Shown in pieces: positions 1 through 9,100 of a DNA stretch of 39,073 nt; position 1 is the first letter of the stretch, and each line of letters begins with the position of its first letter. Where the stretch lies: contig JAEUUT010000107.1 of NCBI GenBank assembly GCA_016787415.1, forward strand, positions 1 through 39,073, written 5' to 3'. Source of the stretch: Saprospiraceae bacterium. Its GTDB lineage: Bacteria; Bacteroidota; Bacteroidia; Chitinophagales; Saprospiraceae. The position numbers and the translations under genes were made by a program. The notes beneath the pieces were generated by a model. That model had not been told where the DNA came from. It saw only the letters and a list, made by a program, of their open reading frames with translations, and did no database searches.

Positions 1-30
1 CTATTTTTTGCGGAAATTTTTAAAAATTGT

Positions 31-61
31 TTTTCAGTTTCATTCAGAAGATATACCTTTG
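31..61 (+). promoter_or_regulatory. Bacteroidota-type promoter for the tRNA-tuf block
   Basis: A perfect TAnnTTTG -7 box (TACCTTTG, 54-61) lies 19 nt downstream of a TTTT (31-34) that approximates the TTTG -33 element. Transcription would start near 68, about 75 nt before the first tRNA. The A/T-rich stretch 1-50 upstream fits a strong stable-RNA promoter. The assignment rests on consensus matching only. Confidence 0.55.
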
Positions 62-145
62 CACTCGCTTTTCGAGAGGGGGTCAAATTTCACTCGAAAT
101 TCAGTTGTTTGAAAACGAATTTATAGCCTTGGAGGCTAAGAAAAT

Positions 146-218
146 GCCACTGTAGCTCAGTTGGTAGAGCAGCTGATTTGTAATCAGCTGGTCGGGGGTT
201 CGAGTCCCTCCAGTGGCT
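146..218 (+). tRNA. trnT: tRNA-Thr (anticodon TGT)
   Basis: The acceptor arms GCCACTG/CAGTGGC pair perfectly. The D-arm (AGCTCAGTTGGTAGAGC) and T-arm (GGGTTCGAGTCC) are canonical. The anticodon loop TTTGTAA gives TGT, which reads ACA. It is the first tRNA of a Thr-Tyr-Gly-Thr set upstream of tuf, with the same identities and order as the E. coli thrU-tyrU-glyT-thrT cluster. No CCA is encoded. Confidence 0.97.
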
Positions 219-224
219 CTAAAA

Positions 225-358
225 AGAAGCGAGATGGTGAGAAGCGAGAAGCGAGAATTCGTAGCGTGTACTGATTTACTTTTAGCATTCCTTTGTTTGC
301 AAAAAGTTTCGTGTACTCTACGAACTCTCACTTTCTCACCTCTCACACTCTCACTTCT
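225..358. repeat. Tandem-repeat hairpin A (GAGAAGYGAGA type)
   Basis: The 5' arm (225-271) is made of purine-rich units such as GAGAAGCGAGAAGCGAG followed by TTCGTAGCGTGTAC. The 3' arm (about 310-358) is its near-complete inverted complement, CTCTCAC units preceded by TACTCTACGAA. Most differences are transitions that keep G-T pairing. The loop is about 38 nt. It fills the spacer between trnT(TGT) and trnY. No T-tract follows, so it does not look like an ordinary intrinsic terminator. Confidence 0.85.
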
Positions 359-367
359 AACAAGCAA

Positions 368-451
368 GGGGGTGCCCCGGAGTTGGAGAGCCGGGCCAGA
401 CTGTAAATCTGGTGTTTAACTACTGAGTAGGTTCGAATCCCACCACCCCCA
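368..451 (+). tRNA. trnY: tRNA-Tyr (anticodon GTA)
   Basis: This is an 84-nt class II tRNA with a long variable arm. The acceptor is GGGGGTG/CACCCCC and the anticodon stem CCAGA/TCTGG flanks loop CTGTAAA (GTA). The T-arm GGTTCGAATCC is canonical. It lies between tandem-repeat hairpins A and B. Confidence 0.96.
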
Positions 452-460
452 CCTTTATTT

Positions 461-584
461 AGAGCGCGAGAAAATGAGAATGTGAGAATGTGAGAGTGCG
501 TAGAGTACATTGCTTTGGCTAATGCTGAATTGTTCGGCGTACTCTACGGACTCTTACTTTCTCACCTCTCACGCTCTCACCTCT
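461..584. repeat. Tandem-repeat hairpin B (GAGAATGTGAGA type)
   Basis: The 5' arm 461-509 (AGAGCGCGAGA, then GTGAGAGTGCGTAGAGTAC) pairs with the 3' arm 539-584 (GTACTCTACGGACTC, then CTCACCTCTCAC units). It is a diverged paralogue of hairpin A: both carry CGTAGMGTRYA next to the loop. It fills the spacer between trnY and trnG. The loop is about 29 nt and A+T-richer than the arms. Confidence 0.85.
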
Positions 585-589
585 AGCTT

Positions 590-662
590 GCGGTGGTAGC
601 TCAGTTGGTAGAGCGTCAGCCTTCCAAGCTGAATGTCGCGAGTTCGAATCTCGTCCGCCGCT
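590..662 (+). tRNA. trnG: tRNA-Gly (anticodon TCC)
   Basis: The acceptor GCGGTGG pairs with CCGCCGC through one G-T pair. The anticodon stem TCAGC/GCTGA flanks loop CTTCCAA (TCC). The T-arm GAGTTCGAATCTC is canonical. A CCA follows the discriminator base at 663-665, so this copy has an encoded 3' CCA, unlike the neighbouring tRNAs. Confidence 0.96.
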
Positions 663-671
663 CCAATCTAG

Positions 672-740
672 TTCAGTGTGGGTAAGTCAAGCGAGGTGGC
701 AGTGCACCTGCACAGCACACCCGATTCGACCCACGCTGAA
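672..740. other. Structured hairpin spacer between trnG and trnT
   Basis: TTCAGTGTGGGT (672-683) pairs with ACCCACGCTGAA (729-740), a 12-bp stem with one G-T pair. The 45-nt interior can form a second hairpin (AGGTG/CACCT, or GCAG/CTGC). The 7-nt outer closing helix plus a TTCGA motif give it a loosely tRNA-like outline. It lacks a proper D-arm or T-stem, so I do not call it a tRNA. It could be a processing element or a tRNA relic. Confidence 0.6.
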
Positions 741-742
741 TT

Positions 743-814
<72 letters not shown>

Positions 815-831
815 CGAACGATGAAACAAAC

Positions 832-879
832 ATCAAAAATGTTCAGGTGATACAAACCACAGGGCATTTTTGATTTTTC
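832..879 (+). terminator. Terminator-like hairpin between trnT and tuf
   Basis: ATCAAAAATG (832-841) pairs perfectly with CATTTTTGAT (865-874) and is followed by a short T-run. The stem is A+T-rich and the loop is 23 nt, so termination would be weak or partial. It may separate tRNA transcription from tuf or set their ratio. Confidence 0.4.
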
Positions 880-937
880 ATTGACACACAGAAGTAAATA
901 TTTTTTCACTAAAGTCTGATACAAACAGTCTAAACCA

Positions 938-2134
938 ATGGCAAAAGAGACATTTGTTCGCACCAAGCCGCACGTAAATATTGGCACGATTGGTCACGTT
1001 GACCACGGCAAAACGACGCTGACGGCTGCCATTACTTTCGTTCTTTCACAAAAAGGTCTGGCTAAAAAAACGGACTACGATGCCATTGACGCTGCACCGG
1101 AAGAGAAAGAGCGCGGTATTACCATCAACACTGCGCACGTTGAATACGAAACGGAAAAACGTCACTACGCGCACGTTGACTGCCCGGGTCACGCCGACTA
1201 CGTAAAGAACATGATCACGGGTGCCGCCCAGATGGACGGTGCAATCGTGGTATGCGCTGCTACTGACGGCCCGATGCCCCAAACGCGTGAGCACATCCTG
1301 CTCGCTCGCCAGGTAGGTGTTCCGAAAATCGTTGTGTTCATGAATAAAGTGGACCTCGTAGACGACCCGGAAATGCTCGAACTGGTTGACATGGAACTCC
1401 GTGAACTGATGAGCTCCTATGGCTTCGACGGCGACAACGCCTCGATCATCCAGGGTTCGGCTCTGAAAGCCCTCGAAGGCGATGCTACCTACACGCAAAA
1501 AATCATGGATCTGATGGATGCTTGCGACAACGACATCCCAGAGCCTGTTCGCGAAGTAGACAAGCCGTTCCTGATGCCGGTAGAAGACGTATTCACCATC
1601 ACCGGTCGCGGTACAGTTGCTACTGGCCGTATCGAGCGTGGTGTAATCAACGTAGGCGATCCAGTTGAAATCATCGGTATGATGAAAGAAGACGAAAAGC
1701 CGCTGACTTCCACCATCACAGGTGTAGAAATGTTCCGCAAACTCCTCGATCGCGGTGAAGCTGGCGACAACGCAGGTCTGCTGCTCCGTGGTATCGATAA
1801 AGAGCAAATCAAGCGTGGTATGGTTATCTGCAAACCAGGTAGCGTAAAACCACACAAACACTTCAAATGCTCTGTATACGTTCTGTCGAAAGAAGAAGGT
1901 GGTCGTCACACCCCGTTCTTCAACGGCTACCGTCCTCAGTTCTACTTCCGTACCACCGACGTAACAGGCGACGTAAAACTGCCTGCCAACGTTGAGATGG
2001 TAATGCCGGGCGACAACGTGGAACTCGAAGTGAAACTCCTGAACACCATCGCTATGGAAAAAGGTCTTCGCTTCGCTATCCGTGAAGGCGGCCGTACAGT
2101 AGGCGCTGGTCAGGTTACAGAGATCATCGACTAA
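938..2134 (+). CDS. tuf: Elongation factor Tu
   Basis: This is the GTPase that delivers aminoacyl-tRNA to the ribosomal A site. The 398-aa product is full length. It shows the P-loop GHVDHGKT (residues 19-26), switch I RGIT, switch II DCPGH, NKVD and SALK guanine-specificity motifs, followed by the two beta-barrel domains. The ATG at 938 has no Shine-Dalgarno sequence before it, as usual in Bacteroidota. It lies between the tRNA cluster and trnW-secE-nusG, the arrangement of E. coli tufB. The upstream spacer holds a weak terminator-like hairpin and the downstream spacer holds tandem-repeat hairpin C. Confidence 0.99.
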   Translation: MAKETFVRTKPHVNIGTIGHVDHGKTTLTAAITFVLSQKGLAKKTDYDAIDAAPEEKERGITINTAHVEYETEKRHYAHVDCPGHADYVKNMITGAAQMDGAIVVCAATDGPMPQTREHILLARQVGVPKIVVFMNKVDLVDDPEMLELVDMELRELMSSYGFDGDNASIIQGSALKALEGDATYTQKIMDLMDACDNDIPEPVREVDKPFLMPVEDVFTITGRGTVATGRIERGVINVGDPVEIIGMMKEDEKPLTSTITGVEMFRKLLDRGEAGDNAGLLLRGIDKEQIKRGMVICKPGSVKPHKHFKCSVYVLSKEEGGRHTPFFNGYRPQFYFRTTDVTGDVKLPANVEMVMPGDNVELEVKLLNTIAMEKGLRFAIREGGRTVGAGQVTEIID

Positions 2135-2139
2135 ACAAC

Positions 2140-2208
2140 AGAGGCGAGAAGCGAGAGGCGAGAAGTGAGAGCATATCTCACCTCTCACCTCTCACCTCTC
2201 ACTTCTTT
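2140..2208. repeat. Tandem-repeat hairpin C (GAGAAGYGAGAGGYGAGA type)
   Basis: Four GAGARGYGAGA-like units in the 5' arm (2140-2171) face four TCTCACCTCTCAC units in the 3' arm (2177-2208). Every difference is a transition compatible with G-T pairing, giving a stem of about 32 bp with a 5-nt loop. It starts 6 nt after the tuf stop codon and ends 1-2 nt before trnW. The transcript would therefore be double-stranded right up to the tRNA 5' end. Confidence 0.88.
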
Positions 2209-2209
2209 T

Positions 2210-2282
2210 AGGGGCATAGCTCAATTGGTAGAGTGGCGGTCTCCAAAACCGCAGGCTGCGGGTTCGAGCCCTGCTGCCCCTG
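2210..2282 (+). tRNA. trnW: tRNA-Trp (anticodon CCA)
   Basis: The acceptor AGGGGCA/TGCCCCT pairs perfectly. The anticodon stem GCGGT/ACCGC flanks loop CTCCAAA (CCA). The T-arm GGGTTCGAGCCC is canonical. A trnW just before secE is a common bacterial arrangement. Confidence 0.96.
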
Positions 2283-2388
2283 CAAATAGAAAAATCATTT
2301 TTCGGCGCGTTCGTTGTCTGGCTCTTGCCTCAACGGACTTTTTTGCCAAAAAAAAGAAAGGTTTAACCAGTAAGAATTTCTACCCGAA

Positions 2389-2580
2389 ATGGAAAAATTG
2401 ACGCTCTATCTGCGCGAAAGTTACCACGAACTGACCAAAAACGTATCCTGGCCCACTGCTGCTCAATTGCAGGAAAGCACCATGGTCGTTTTGGCAACAT
2501 CCGGCTTACTGGCCCTCATTATCTTCCTGATGGACCTGGGTTGCGGTATGCTTTTCAAAACCATCTACGGATTGTTCTAA
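2389..2580 (+). CDS. secE: Preprotein translocase subunit SecE
   Basis: SecE is the small essential subunit that clamps SecY in the inner-membrane translocon. The 63-aa product is the short single-spanning bacterial form. An amphipathic N-terminal helix with the conserved ELTKNVSWPT signature (residues 14-23) precedes one transmembrane segment at about 33-57. It starts 106 nt after trnW and ends 27 nt before nusG, so co-transcription with nusG is likely, as in most bacteria. Confidence 0.96.
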   Translation: MEKLTLYLRESYHELTKNVSWPTAAQLQESTMVVLATSGLLALIIFLMDLGCGMLFKTIYGLF

Positions 2581-2607
2581 TCATTTCCCCACATCCCTCA
2601 CCAGCAC

Positions 2608-3189
2608 ATGGATCAGCAAAAAGACACGGCCGTTTCTACAACAGCCGATGATAAAAGATGGTATTCCCTCCGCGTTATCAGCGGAAAGGAAAAGAAGATT
2701 CAGGAGCGGATTCAACTGGAAGTAAAGCGTTCCGGCTGGGAGGATATTGTATTTTCGGTCATCGTACCTACCGAAAAGGTCTACAAGATCAGAAATGGTA
2801 AAAAAGTAATGCAGGAACGCAACCTGCTCCCCGGATACATCCTCATCGAAGCCATCGGCGCCAAACTGAATGGCGATGTAGCCAAACTCATTGCAGATAT
2901 CCCCAACGTCATCCACTTCCTGGGCAAGGAAACCCCAACGCCCATGCCGCCCGCCGATGCCAACCGTATGCTGGGCAAAGTGGACGAAACCAGCGAGGCC
3001 GGCGAAACCATGGCAGAACCTTTCCTGAAAGGCGAAACCGTGAAAATCATCGACGGCGCTTTCGCCGATTTTGTAGGCGACGTGCAGGAAGTGAACGACG
3101 AGAAGAAAAAAGTAAAAGTGATCGTGAAGATTTTTGGTCGCGGTACCGAAGTCGAACTGAACTTTATGCAAGTAGAGAAAATTAGTTGA
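2608..3189 (+). CDS. nusG: Transcription termination/antitermination factor NusG
   Basis: NusG binds the RNA polymerase clamp and couples elongation to ribosomes and Rho. The 193-aa product has an N-terminal NGN domain (about 17-110; RWYSLRVISGKEKK, then LPGYILIE at 74-81). A linker leads to a C-terminal KOW domain (about 141-193; GETVKIIDGAFADFVG). The first 15 residues are a polar extension. It lies 27 nt after secE. The 112-nt gap to rplK contains no strong hairpin, unlike most gaps in this block. Confidence 0.98.
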   Translation: MDQQKDTAVSTTADDKRWYSLRVISGKEKKIQERIQLEVKRSGWEDIVFSVIVPTEKVYKIRNGKKVMQERNLLPGYILIEAIGAKLNGDVAKLIADIPNVIHFLGKETPTPMPPADANRMLGKVDETSEAGETMAEPFLKGETVKIIDGAFADFVGDVQEVNDEKKKVKVIVKIFGRGTEVELNFMQVEKIS

Positions 3190-3301
3190 GTACACCCACT
3201 GATGCCTGCTTCTCCCAGGCTCGCTTTCCACAGAACAGGTGCCCTCATTAATTTCATATATCATTCAATATCAGAATATTGCATTCTGAAAATTTGAAAA
3301 A

Positions 3302-3757
3302 ATGGCAAAAGAAGTAGAAGTTTATATCAAACTCCAGGTGAAAGGCGGTCAGGCCAACCCTGCTCCCCCAATCGGTCCGGCACTCGGTTCGAAAGGTGTC
3401 AACATCATGGAGTTCTGCAAGCGCTTCAATGCGCAAACACAGGAACAAATTGGTAAAGTACTTCCGGTAATCATTCAGGTGTATAAAGACAAAACCTTTG
3501 ACTTTATCATCAAAACGCCACCGGCTGCTATCCAACTGTTCGAAGCATCCAAACTCGCACCGGGTAAAGGCTCGCCAGAACCCAACCGTAAAAAAGTAGG
3601 CTCCGTGACCTGGGAACAGGTGCGCACGATCGCCGAAGGCAAAATGCCCGACCTGAACTGCTTTACTGTGGAATCTGCTATGAAAATGATCGCAGGTACC
3701 GCCCGCAGCATGGGTCTGACCATTACGGGTGATGCGCCGTTTGAAGTGAAAAACTAA
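3302..3757 (+). CDS. rplK: Large-subunit ribosomal protein L11
   Basis: L11 binds the GTPase-associated region of 23S rRNA together with L10-L12. The 151-aa product has the N-terminal signature [24 protein letters not shown]. The C-terminal rRNA-binding domain includes [20 protein letters not shown]. It is a few residues longer than the roughly 141-147 typical of the family. It is the first gene of the rplKAJL-rpoBC set, and the gap after it holds tandem-repeat hairpin D. Confidence 0.98.
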   Translation: MAKEVEVYIKLQVKGGQANPAPPIGPALGSKGVNIMEFCKRFNAQTQEQIGKVLPVIIQVYKDKTFDFIIKTPPAAIQLFEASKLAPGKGSPEPNRKKVGSVTWEQVRTIAEGKMPDLNCFTVESAMKMIAGTARSMGLTITGDAPFEVKN

Positions 3758-3938
3758 GTGTTTTTGGGTGTTTTAGTATTTTGGTGTTTTAGTGTTTTAG
3801 AAGTGCGTTTCACTGGGTTGTGTTAATAGATAGAGTTCGGTATACAAAATACAGGATCGATTCAGCACAATATCAGGTGTTAATCACCGCAAAAACACAA
3901 AAACACAAAAACACAAAAACACAAAAACACAAAAACAC
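3757..3938. repeat. Tandem-repeat hairpin D (GTGTTTT / AAAACAC type)
   Basis: The 3' arm (about 3890-3938) is AAAAACAC repeated in tandem seven to eight times. The 5' arm (about 3757-3800) is a looser series of GTGTTTTAGT-type units, starting at the rplK stop codon. The arms are about 90 nt apart, and the pairing is imperfect. A separate small stem GTCCCG/CGGGAC (3950-3966) follows before rplA. Confidence 0.75.
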
Positions 3939-3949
3939 TACACAAGGGA

Positions 3950-3966
3950 GTCCCGCCCATCGGGAC
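3950..3966. other. Small GC hairpin upstream of rplA
   Basis: GTCCCG and CGGGAC pair around a 5-nt loop, 25 nt before the rplA start codon. There is no T-tract. A role in rplA translation is possible but unproven. L1 autoregulation sites in other bacteria lie in the L11-L1 mRNA leader, and I see no recognisable L1-binding mimic here. Confidence 0.35.
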
Positions 3967-3990
3967 GCTACACCTTAAATACATTTATCA

Positions 3991-4686
3991 ATGGCAAAAT
4001 TGACAAAAAAACGCAAAGCCGTTGAAGGAAAGGTTGACGCCGACAAACTCTACTCGCTTACAGAAGCGATGTCGCTGGTGAAAGATGTCAACACAACCAA
4101 ATTCAACGCATCGGTAGACGTGCACGTACGCCTCGGCGTCGACCCACGGAAAGCCGATCAGGCATTGCGCGGTACGGTTTCGCTGCCACACGGTACGGGT
4201 AAAACCAAACGTGTACTGGTATTCTGCCTTCCCGACAAAGAAGCAGAAGCCAAAGCAGCCGGCGCCGACCACGTAGGCCTCGACGATTACATTCAGAAAG
4301 TGACCGAAGGTTGGATGGATATCGATGTGATCATCGCTACCCCCAACGTAATGGCCCAACTCGGTAAGGTTGCCCGTATCCTCGGCCCACGCGGCCTGAT
4401 GCCCAACCCGAAAACCGGTACGGTAACCAACGACATCGCTTCGGCAGTTTCGGAAGTAAAAAAAGGTAAAATCGCATTCCGCGTCGACAAATTCGGTATC
4501 GTTCACGCTTCCATCGGCCGCGTCTCCTTCGAGCCGCAACAACTGGTGGAAAACGCCCACGAACTGGTTTCTACCCTGCAAAAGATGAAGCCGGCCAGTG
4601 CAAAAGGCGTTTACATGAAAACCATTTCTGTAGCCAGCACGATGAGCCCCGGTATCGCTGTCGATCCTAAATCCATCAAAGTGTAA
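3991..4686 (+). CDS. rplA: Large-subunit ribosomal protein L1
   Basis: L1 forms the mobile stalk at the E site, and in many bacteria represses its own operon by binding mRNA. The 231-aa product is full length. It has the two-domain L1 fold signature, including [16 protein letters not shown] near residues 128-143 and a lysine-rich N-terminus ([14 protein letters not shown]). The preceding 233-nt spacer contains hairpin D and a small GC hairpin. The following 97-nt spacer holds degenerate repeat E. Confidence 0.98.
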   Translation: MAKLTKKRKAVEGKVDADKLYSLTEAMSLVKDVNTTKFNASVDVHVRLGVDPRKADQALRGTVSLPHGTGKTKRVLVFCLPDKEAEAKAAGADHVGLDDYIQKVTEGWMDIDVIIATPNVMAQLGKVARILGPRGLMPNPKTGTVTNDIASAVSEVKKGKIAFRVDKFGIVHASIGRVSFEPQQLVENAHELVSTLQKMKPASAKGVYMKTISVASTMSPGIAVDPKSIKV

Positions 4687-4775
4687 ATGGTTGAGGGATA
4701 GCCGGTGTAGAGGATGAGCACGACTTCACTACCCCTACATCTCGACATCTCAACAATTACTCAACATTTCAACTA
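4685..4775. repeat. Degenerate tandem-repeat hairpin E (GTTGAGATG type)
   Basis: The - strand of 4730-4775 reads as consecutive GTTGARATG-like units. The opposite arm begins AAATGGTTGAG (4685-4695) and contains GTGTAGAGGATG. Pairing is partial: AAATG-TTGAG pairs with CTCAACATTT, and GTGTAGAGGATG pairs about 9 of 12 with CATCTCGACATC. It is the weakest member of the series and may be decaying. Confidence 0.5.
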
Positions 4776-4783
4776 CATCAGAA

Positions 4784-5311
4784 ATGACAAGAGACGATAA
4801 AACGGCAGCGATTGCGGAATTGAAAGAAGAACTCGGCAATGCCATGTTCTTCTACCTCGCCGACTCCTCAACGCTCCCGGTTGCTAAAATCAACCAACTA
4901 CGCCGTATGTGCTTTACCCAAGGCATTTCTATGAAGGTGGCTAAAAACACCCTCATTCAAAAAGCCCTGGAAGATGCACCGGAATCGAAAGGCTATGCAG
5001 CCCTCTTCGAAGCACTGAAAGGCCCGACCACTATCCTGATCTCTAACAACCCGAAAGCGCCTGCCAAATTGCTGGAAGATTTCCGCAAAACGGAAGAGCG
5101 CCCTCTCCTCAAAGCAGCCTACATCGATTCGTCCGTTTACCTCGGCGACGACCAACTGGCTGTGCTCACCAAACTGAAGAGCAAAGAGGAGATGATCGGC
5201 GAGATCATCGGTCTGCTCCAGTCGCCGGCGAAACGCCTCGCCAGCCAGATCACCGCTACCGGCAGCAAAATCGCCGGTATCGTGAAAACGCTGGAAGAGC
5301 GCCCCGCTTAG
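4784..5311 (+). CDS. rplJ: Large-subunit ribosomal protein L10
   Basis: L10 is the stalk base that anchors L7/L12 dimers to 23S rRNA. The 175-aa product has the N-terminal rRNA-binding domain (AELKEELGNAMFFYLADSS, then MKVAKNTLI). The C-terminal helix region for L12 binding is LLQSPAKRLASQITATGSKI. It starts at an ATG 97 nt after rplA. rplJ and rplL are usually translationally coupled, but here 195 nt containing hairpin F separate them. Confidence 0.97.
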   Translation: MTRDDKTAAIAELKEELGNAMFFYLADSSTLPVAKINQLRRMCFTQGISMKVAKNTLIQKALEDAPESKGYAALFEALKGPTTILISNNPKAPAKLLEDFRKTEERPLLKAAYIDSSVYLGDDQLAVLTKLKSKEEMIGEIIGLLQSPAKRLASQITATGSKIAGIVKTLEERPA

Positions 5312-5314
5312 TGT

Positions 5315-5404
5315 TAATGATGAACGATGAATGATAAATGATGAATAGCACACATAGAGTAATCTAAATCGGCATTCATCATTCATAACTCATCATTCAT
5401 CATT
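5315..5404. repeat. Tandem-repeat hairpin F (GATGAATGAT type)
   Basis: Units of GATGAAYGATGAATGAT in 5315-5347 face ATTCATCATTCAT units in 5374-5404. About 31 positions pair, with a few G-T pairs, around a 26-nt loop. It begins 3 nt after the rplJ stop codon. No T-tract follows the 3' arm. Confidence 0.87.
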
Positions 5405-5506
5405 CCAAAAAGGCTTCCAAGTTCGCACTATAGCCCCACTGAACCAAACCATAAAACCTTCATTTTCACACACTTTTCGCAAACAACTTTTTAAAATTCT
5501 ACTACA

Positions 5507-5887
5507 ATGGCAGATTTGAAAGCACTGGCTGAATCGCTCGTGAGCCTCACGATTAAAGAAGCCAATGAACTGGCCAATATCCTGAAAGATGAATACGGTA
5601 TCGAACCTGCTGCTGCTGCAGTAGCGGTAGCCGGCCCTGCTGCTGCTGGCGGCGGCGACGCGGCTCCGGCTGAAAAAACCGAGTTCGACGTAATTCTGAA
5701 AGACGCAGGCGCTAACAAACTCAACATCGTGAAAGAGGTGAAAACCATTCTCGGTCTGGGTCTGAAAGAAGCAAAAGACCTCGTTGACGGCGCTCCAAGC
5801 CCGCTGAAATCCGGCGTGAACAAAGCAGAAGCAGAGTCGATCAAATCGACCCTCGAAGCAGCCGGTGCAGTAGTAGAAGTGAAGTAA
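5507..5887 (+). CDS. rplL: Large-subunit ribosomal protein L7/L12
   Basis: L7/L12 is the multicopy stalk protein that recruits translation GTPases. The 126-aa product has the N-terminal dimerisation and L10-binding helices (residues 1-32). An Ala/Gly-rich hinge follows (about 36-60). The C-terminal domain has the conserved [21 protein letters not shown]. It lies in the canonical place between rplJ and rpoB. The 303-nt gap after it carries a long attenuator-like hairpin. Confidence 0.98.
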   Translation: MADLKALAESLVSLTIKEANELANILKDEYGIEPAAAAVAVAGPAAAGGGDAAPAEKTEFDVILKDAGANKLNIVKEVKTILGLGLKEAKDLVDGAPSPLKSGVNKAEAESIKSTLEAAGAVVEVK

Positions 5888-5965
5888 GCACGGTTGTTCC
5901 GGTTTGAATCCTCCCTTCGGGTTCATTTTTCTGACAACTGACTTACGATCATTTCTCCATGACAG

Positions 5966-6067
5966 GTATTCGACCTACATACATCAGATTCTAACGATAA
6001 GGCTTAATGCGGCCCTCTTCACAGAGACCGCGTTAAGCCTATCGTTGTCTGTATGCAGGCCGATACT
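5966..6067 (+). promoter_or_regulatory. Long rplL-rpoB hairpin (attenuator / RNase III-like)
   Basis: Two stacked stems form. The outer arms (GTAT-CGACCTACATAC at 5966-5983 and GTATGCAGGCCGATAC at 6051-6066) pair with a few G-T pairs and one bulge. The inner arms (ACGATAAGGCTTAATGCGG and CCGCGTTAAGCCTATCGT) pair with one bulged A and one G-T. The apical loop is about 15 nt. A smaller stem (6091-6112) follows. Position matches the E. coli rplL-rpoB space, where a partial attenuator and an RNase III site are known; the functional equivalence is inference. Confidence 0.7.
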
Positions 6068-6190
6068 ACACCAACATTGAACTTTCTGCCAGCCCGATCT
6101 GTTTAATCGGCTTGCATATACTCAGAAGGAGCCCGCTAAGCAACGGCATAGCATACATTGCCCACAAGCATTCAAGCATATACTGCAAAA

Positions 6191-9100
6191 ATGACCAATA
6201 ACGGCATCACAACAGGGGCATTCCCCAAAACAGGCGTTCAGGAACGCGTGAATTTCGGGAAAATTCGCCTCGCCGGTCACTACCCTGACCTCCTAGAAAT
6301 ACAGCTCAAATCGTTTCAGGAGTACTTCCAGTTGGAAACCACTCCCGACAACCGTATCAATGAAGGGCTGTACCGCGTATTCCAGGAAAATTTCCCCATC
6401 ACCGATGCGCGGAATATTTTCAACCTGGAATTCCTCGACTACTTCATCGACCCGCCCCGCTACACCATCGACGAGTGTATGCAGCGCGGTCTCACCTATT
6501 CCGTGCCGCTGAAAGCGAAACTGAAACTTTCCTGCAACGACCCGGAACACATTGATTTCCAAACTATTGTACAGGACGTATTCCTCGGAAACATCCCGTA
6601 CATGACCCCGAAAGGTACCTTCGTGATCAATGGCGCCGAACGCGTCATCGTATCACAACTGCACCGCTCACCGGGCGTATTCTTCGGCCAAAGTTATCAC
6701 CCCAATGGCACGAAGATCTACAGCGCCCGCGTGATCCCGTTCAAAGGCGCCTGGATGGAGTTCGCTACGGACATCAACCTGGTGATGTATGCCTACATCG
6801 ACCGGAAAAAGAAATTCCCCGTCACCACGCTGCTCCGCGCCATCGGTTTCGATACGGACAAAGCGATCCTCGACCTGTTCAACCTGGCCGATGAAATCAC
6901 TTGTACCCGCGATAACCTCGAAGGCGCTATCGGCCGCAAACTCGCCGCCCGGGTACTGAAATCCTGGACGGAAGACTTTGTGGATGAAGACACCGGCGAG
7001 GTGGTAACCATCGAACGCAACGAGATCATTCTCGAACGCGATACTATCCTCGATGAAGAAAACATCGAATACGTCCTCGATGCAGGTACAACAACCGTTA
7101 TCCTGCAACGCCTCGATGTAGACGAAGATTTCTCGATCATCTACAATACGCTGCAAAAAGACCCGACTTCCTCCGAAGTGGAAGCCGTGACTTATATCTA
7201 TCGTCAACTGCGCGGCTCCGATCCGCCAGACGACGAGACCGCACGCGGTATCATCGACAAACTGTTCTTCTCCGACAAACGTTACAACCTCGGTGAAGTA
7301 GGCCGTTTCAAGATCAACCGCAAACTCGGTCACGATATCGACGAGAACATGCTCGTTCTGACCAAGGAAGACATTATCGCTATCGTGCGCTACATCGTCT
7401 CCCTGATCAACAACAAAGCCGAGATTGACGATATCGACCACCTGTCGAACCGCCGTGTACGCACCGTGGGCGAGCAACTCTACGCCCAGTTCGGCGTGGG
7501 TCTGGCCCGTATGGCGCGTACCATCCGCGAGCGTATGAATGTACGCGACAACGAGGTATTCACGCCGGTCGACCTGATCAATGCCCGTACGCTGTCGTCG
7601 GTCATCAACTCGTTCTTCGGAACAAGCCAGTTGTCGCAGTTCCTCGACCAAACCAACCCACTGTCGGAAATCACGCACAAACGTCGTATTTCCGCCCTCG
7701 GCCCTGGTGGTCTGAGCCGCGAACGCGCCGGCTTCGAGGTGCGCGACGTCCACTACTCGCACTACGGCCGTCTGTGTACCATCGAAACGCCGGAAGGCCC
7801 GAATATCGGTCTGATCTCTACGCTGTGTACACACGCAAAGATCAACAAAATGGGCTTCCTGGAAACCCCTTACCGCCAGGTAAAAGCGGGTAAAGTGGTG
7901 ATGGAAGGCGACGTACACTACCTGTCGGCTGAAGCGGAAGACTTTATGAAGATTGCACAGGCCAACTCGCCGGTAGGCGAAGGCGGCGCATTCCTCAACG
8001 ACCGCGTAAAAGCCCGCGAACACGGCGACTTCCCGATCCTGACTCCGGAAGAACTCGAATACATCGACGTAGCACCCAACCAGATCGTAGGTGTGTCGGC
8101 ATCGCTCATTCCGTTCCTGGAAAATGACGACGCCAACCGCGCCCTGATGGGATCGAACATGCAACGCCAGGCTGTTCCGCTTATCCGCCCTCACTCCCCC
8201 ATCGTGGGAACGGGCCTGGAAGCGAAAGTAGCCCGCGACAGCCGCATGCTCATCAACGCTGAAGGCAGTGGCGTGGTGGAATACGTAGACGCCAACGAAA
8301 TTATCATCAACTACGACCGCACCGAAGAAGACCAACTCGTTTCCTTCGAAGATGCCCGCAAAACGTACCATCTTACCAAGTTCATGCGTACCAACCAGGG
8401 TACCTGCATCAACCTGAAACCGATCGTACGCCGCGGACAACGTGTGGAAGAAGGCGATATCCTCTGCGAAGGCTATGCCACCGAAAATGGTGAACTTGCC
8501 CTCGGCCAGAACCTGAAAGTGGCCTTCATGCCATGGAAAGGCTACAACTTCGAAGACGCCATCGTGCTTTCCGAACGCGTAGTTCAGGAAGACGTATTTA
8601 CCTCTATCCACATCGAACACTTCGAACTCGACGTGCGCGATACCAAACTGGGTGAGGAAGAACTGACGCAGGACATCCCGAACGTGAGCGAAGAAGCCAC
8701 CAAAGACCTCGACGAAAACGGTATCATCCGTATCGGCGCATGGGCCAAGGAAGGCGATATCCTCATCGGTAAAATCACACCGAAAGGGGAAACCGACCCC
8801 ACACCGGAGGAAAAACTGCTGCGCGCTATCTTCGGCGACAAAGCCGGCGACGTGAAAGACGCTTCGCTGAAAGTACCGCCGAGCATCAACGGCGTCGTGA
8901 TCGACAAACAACTGTTTGCCCGTGCCAAAAAGGACAAAGTCCAGAAAGAATCGGAAAAAGCACTGCTCGACAAACTCGACGACGAACACGCAGTAGCGCT
9001 CAACAAACTGAAAACCATCCTGATCGACAAACTGCAACTGCTGGTGAAAGATAAAGTCACCAACGGCATCCGCAGCATCTATGGCGAAGAAATGGTGCCG

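Noticed and set aside
672..740. Fifth tRNA gene between trnG and trnT
   Set aside because: The acceptor-like stem is 12 bp and there is no D-arm, T-stem or plausible anticodon arm.
6158..6190. Upstream in-frame TTG start for rpoB
   Set aside because: It adds 11 residues with no resemblance to RpoB N-termini. The ATG at 6191 gives a start typical for the family.
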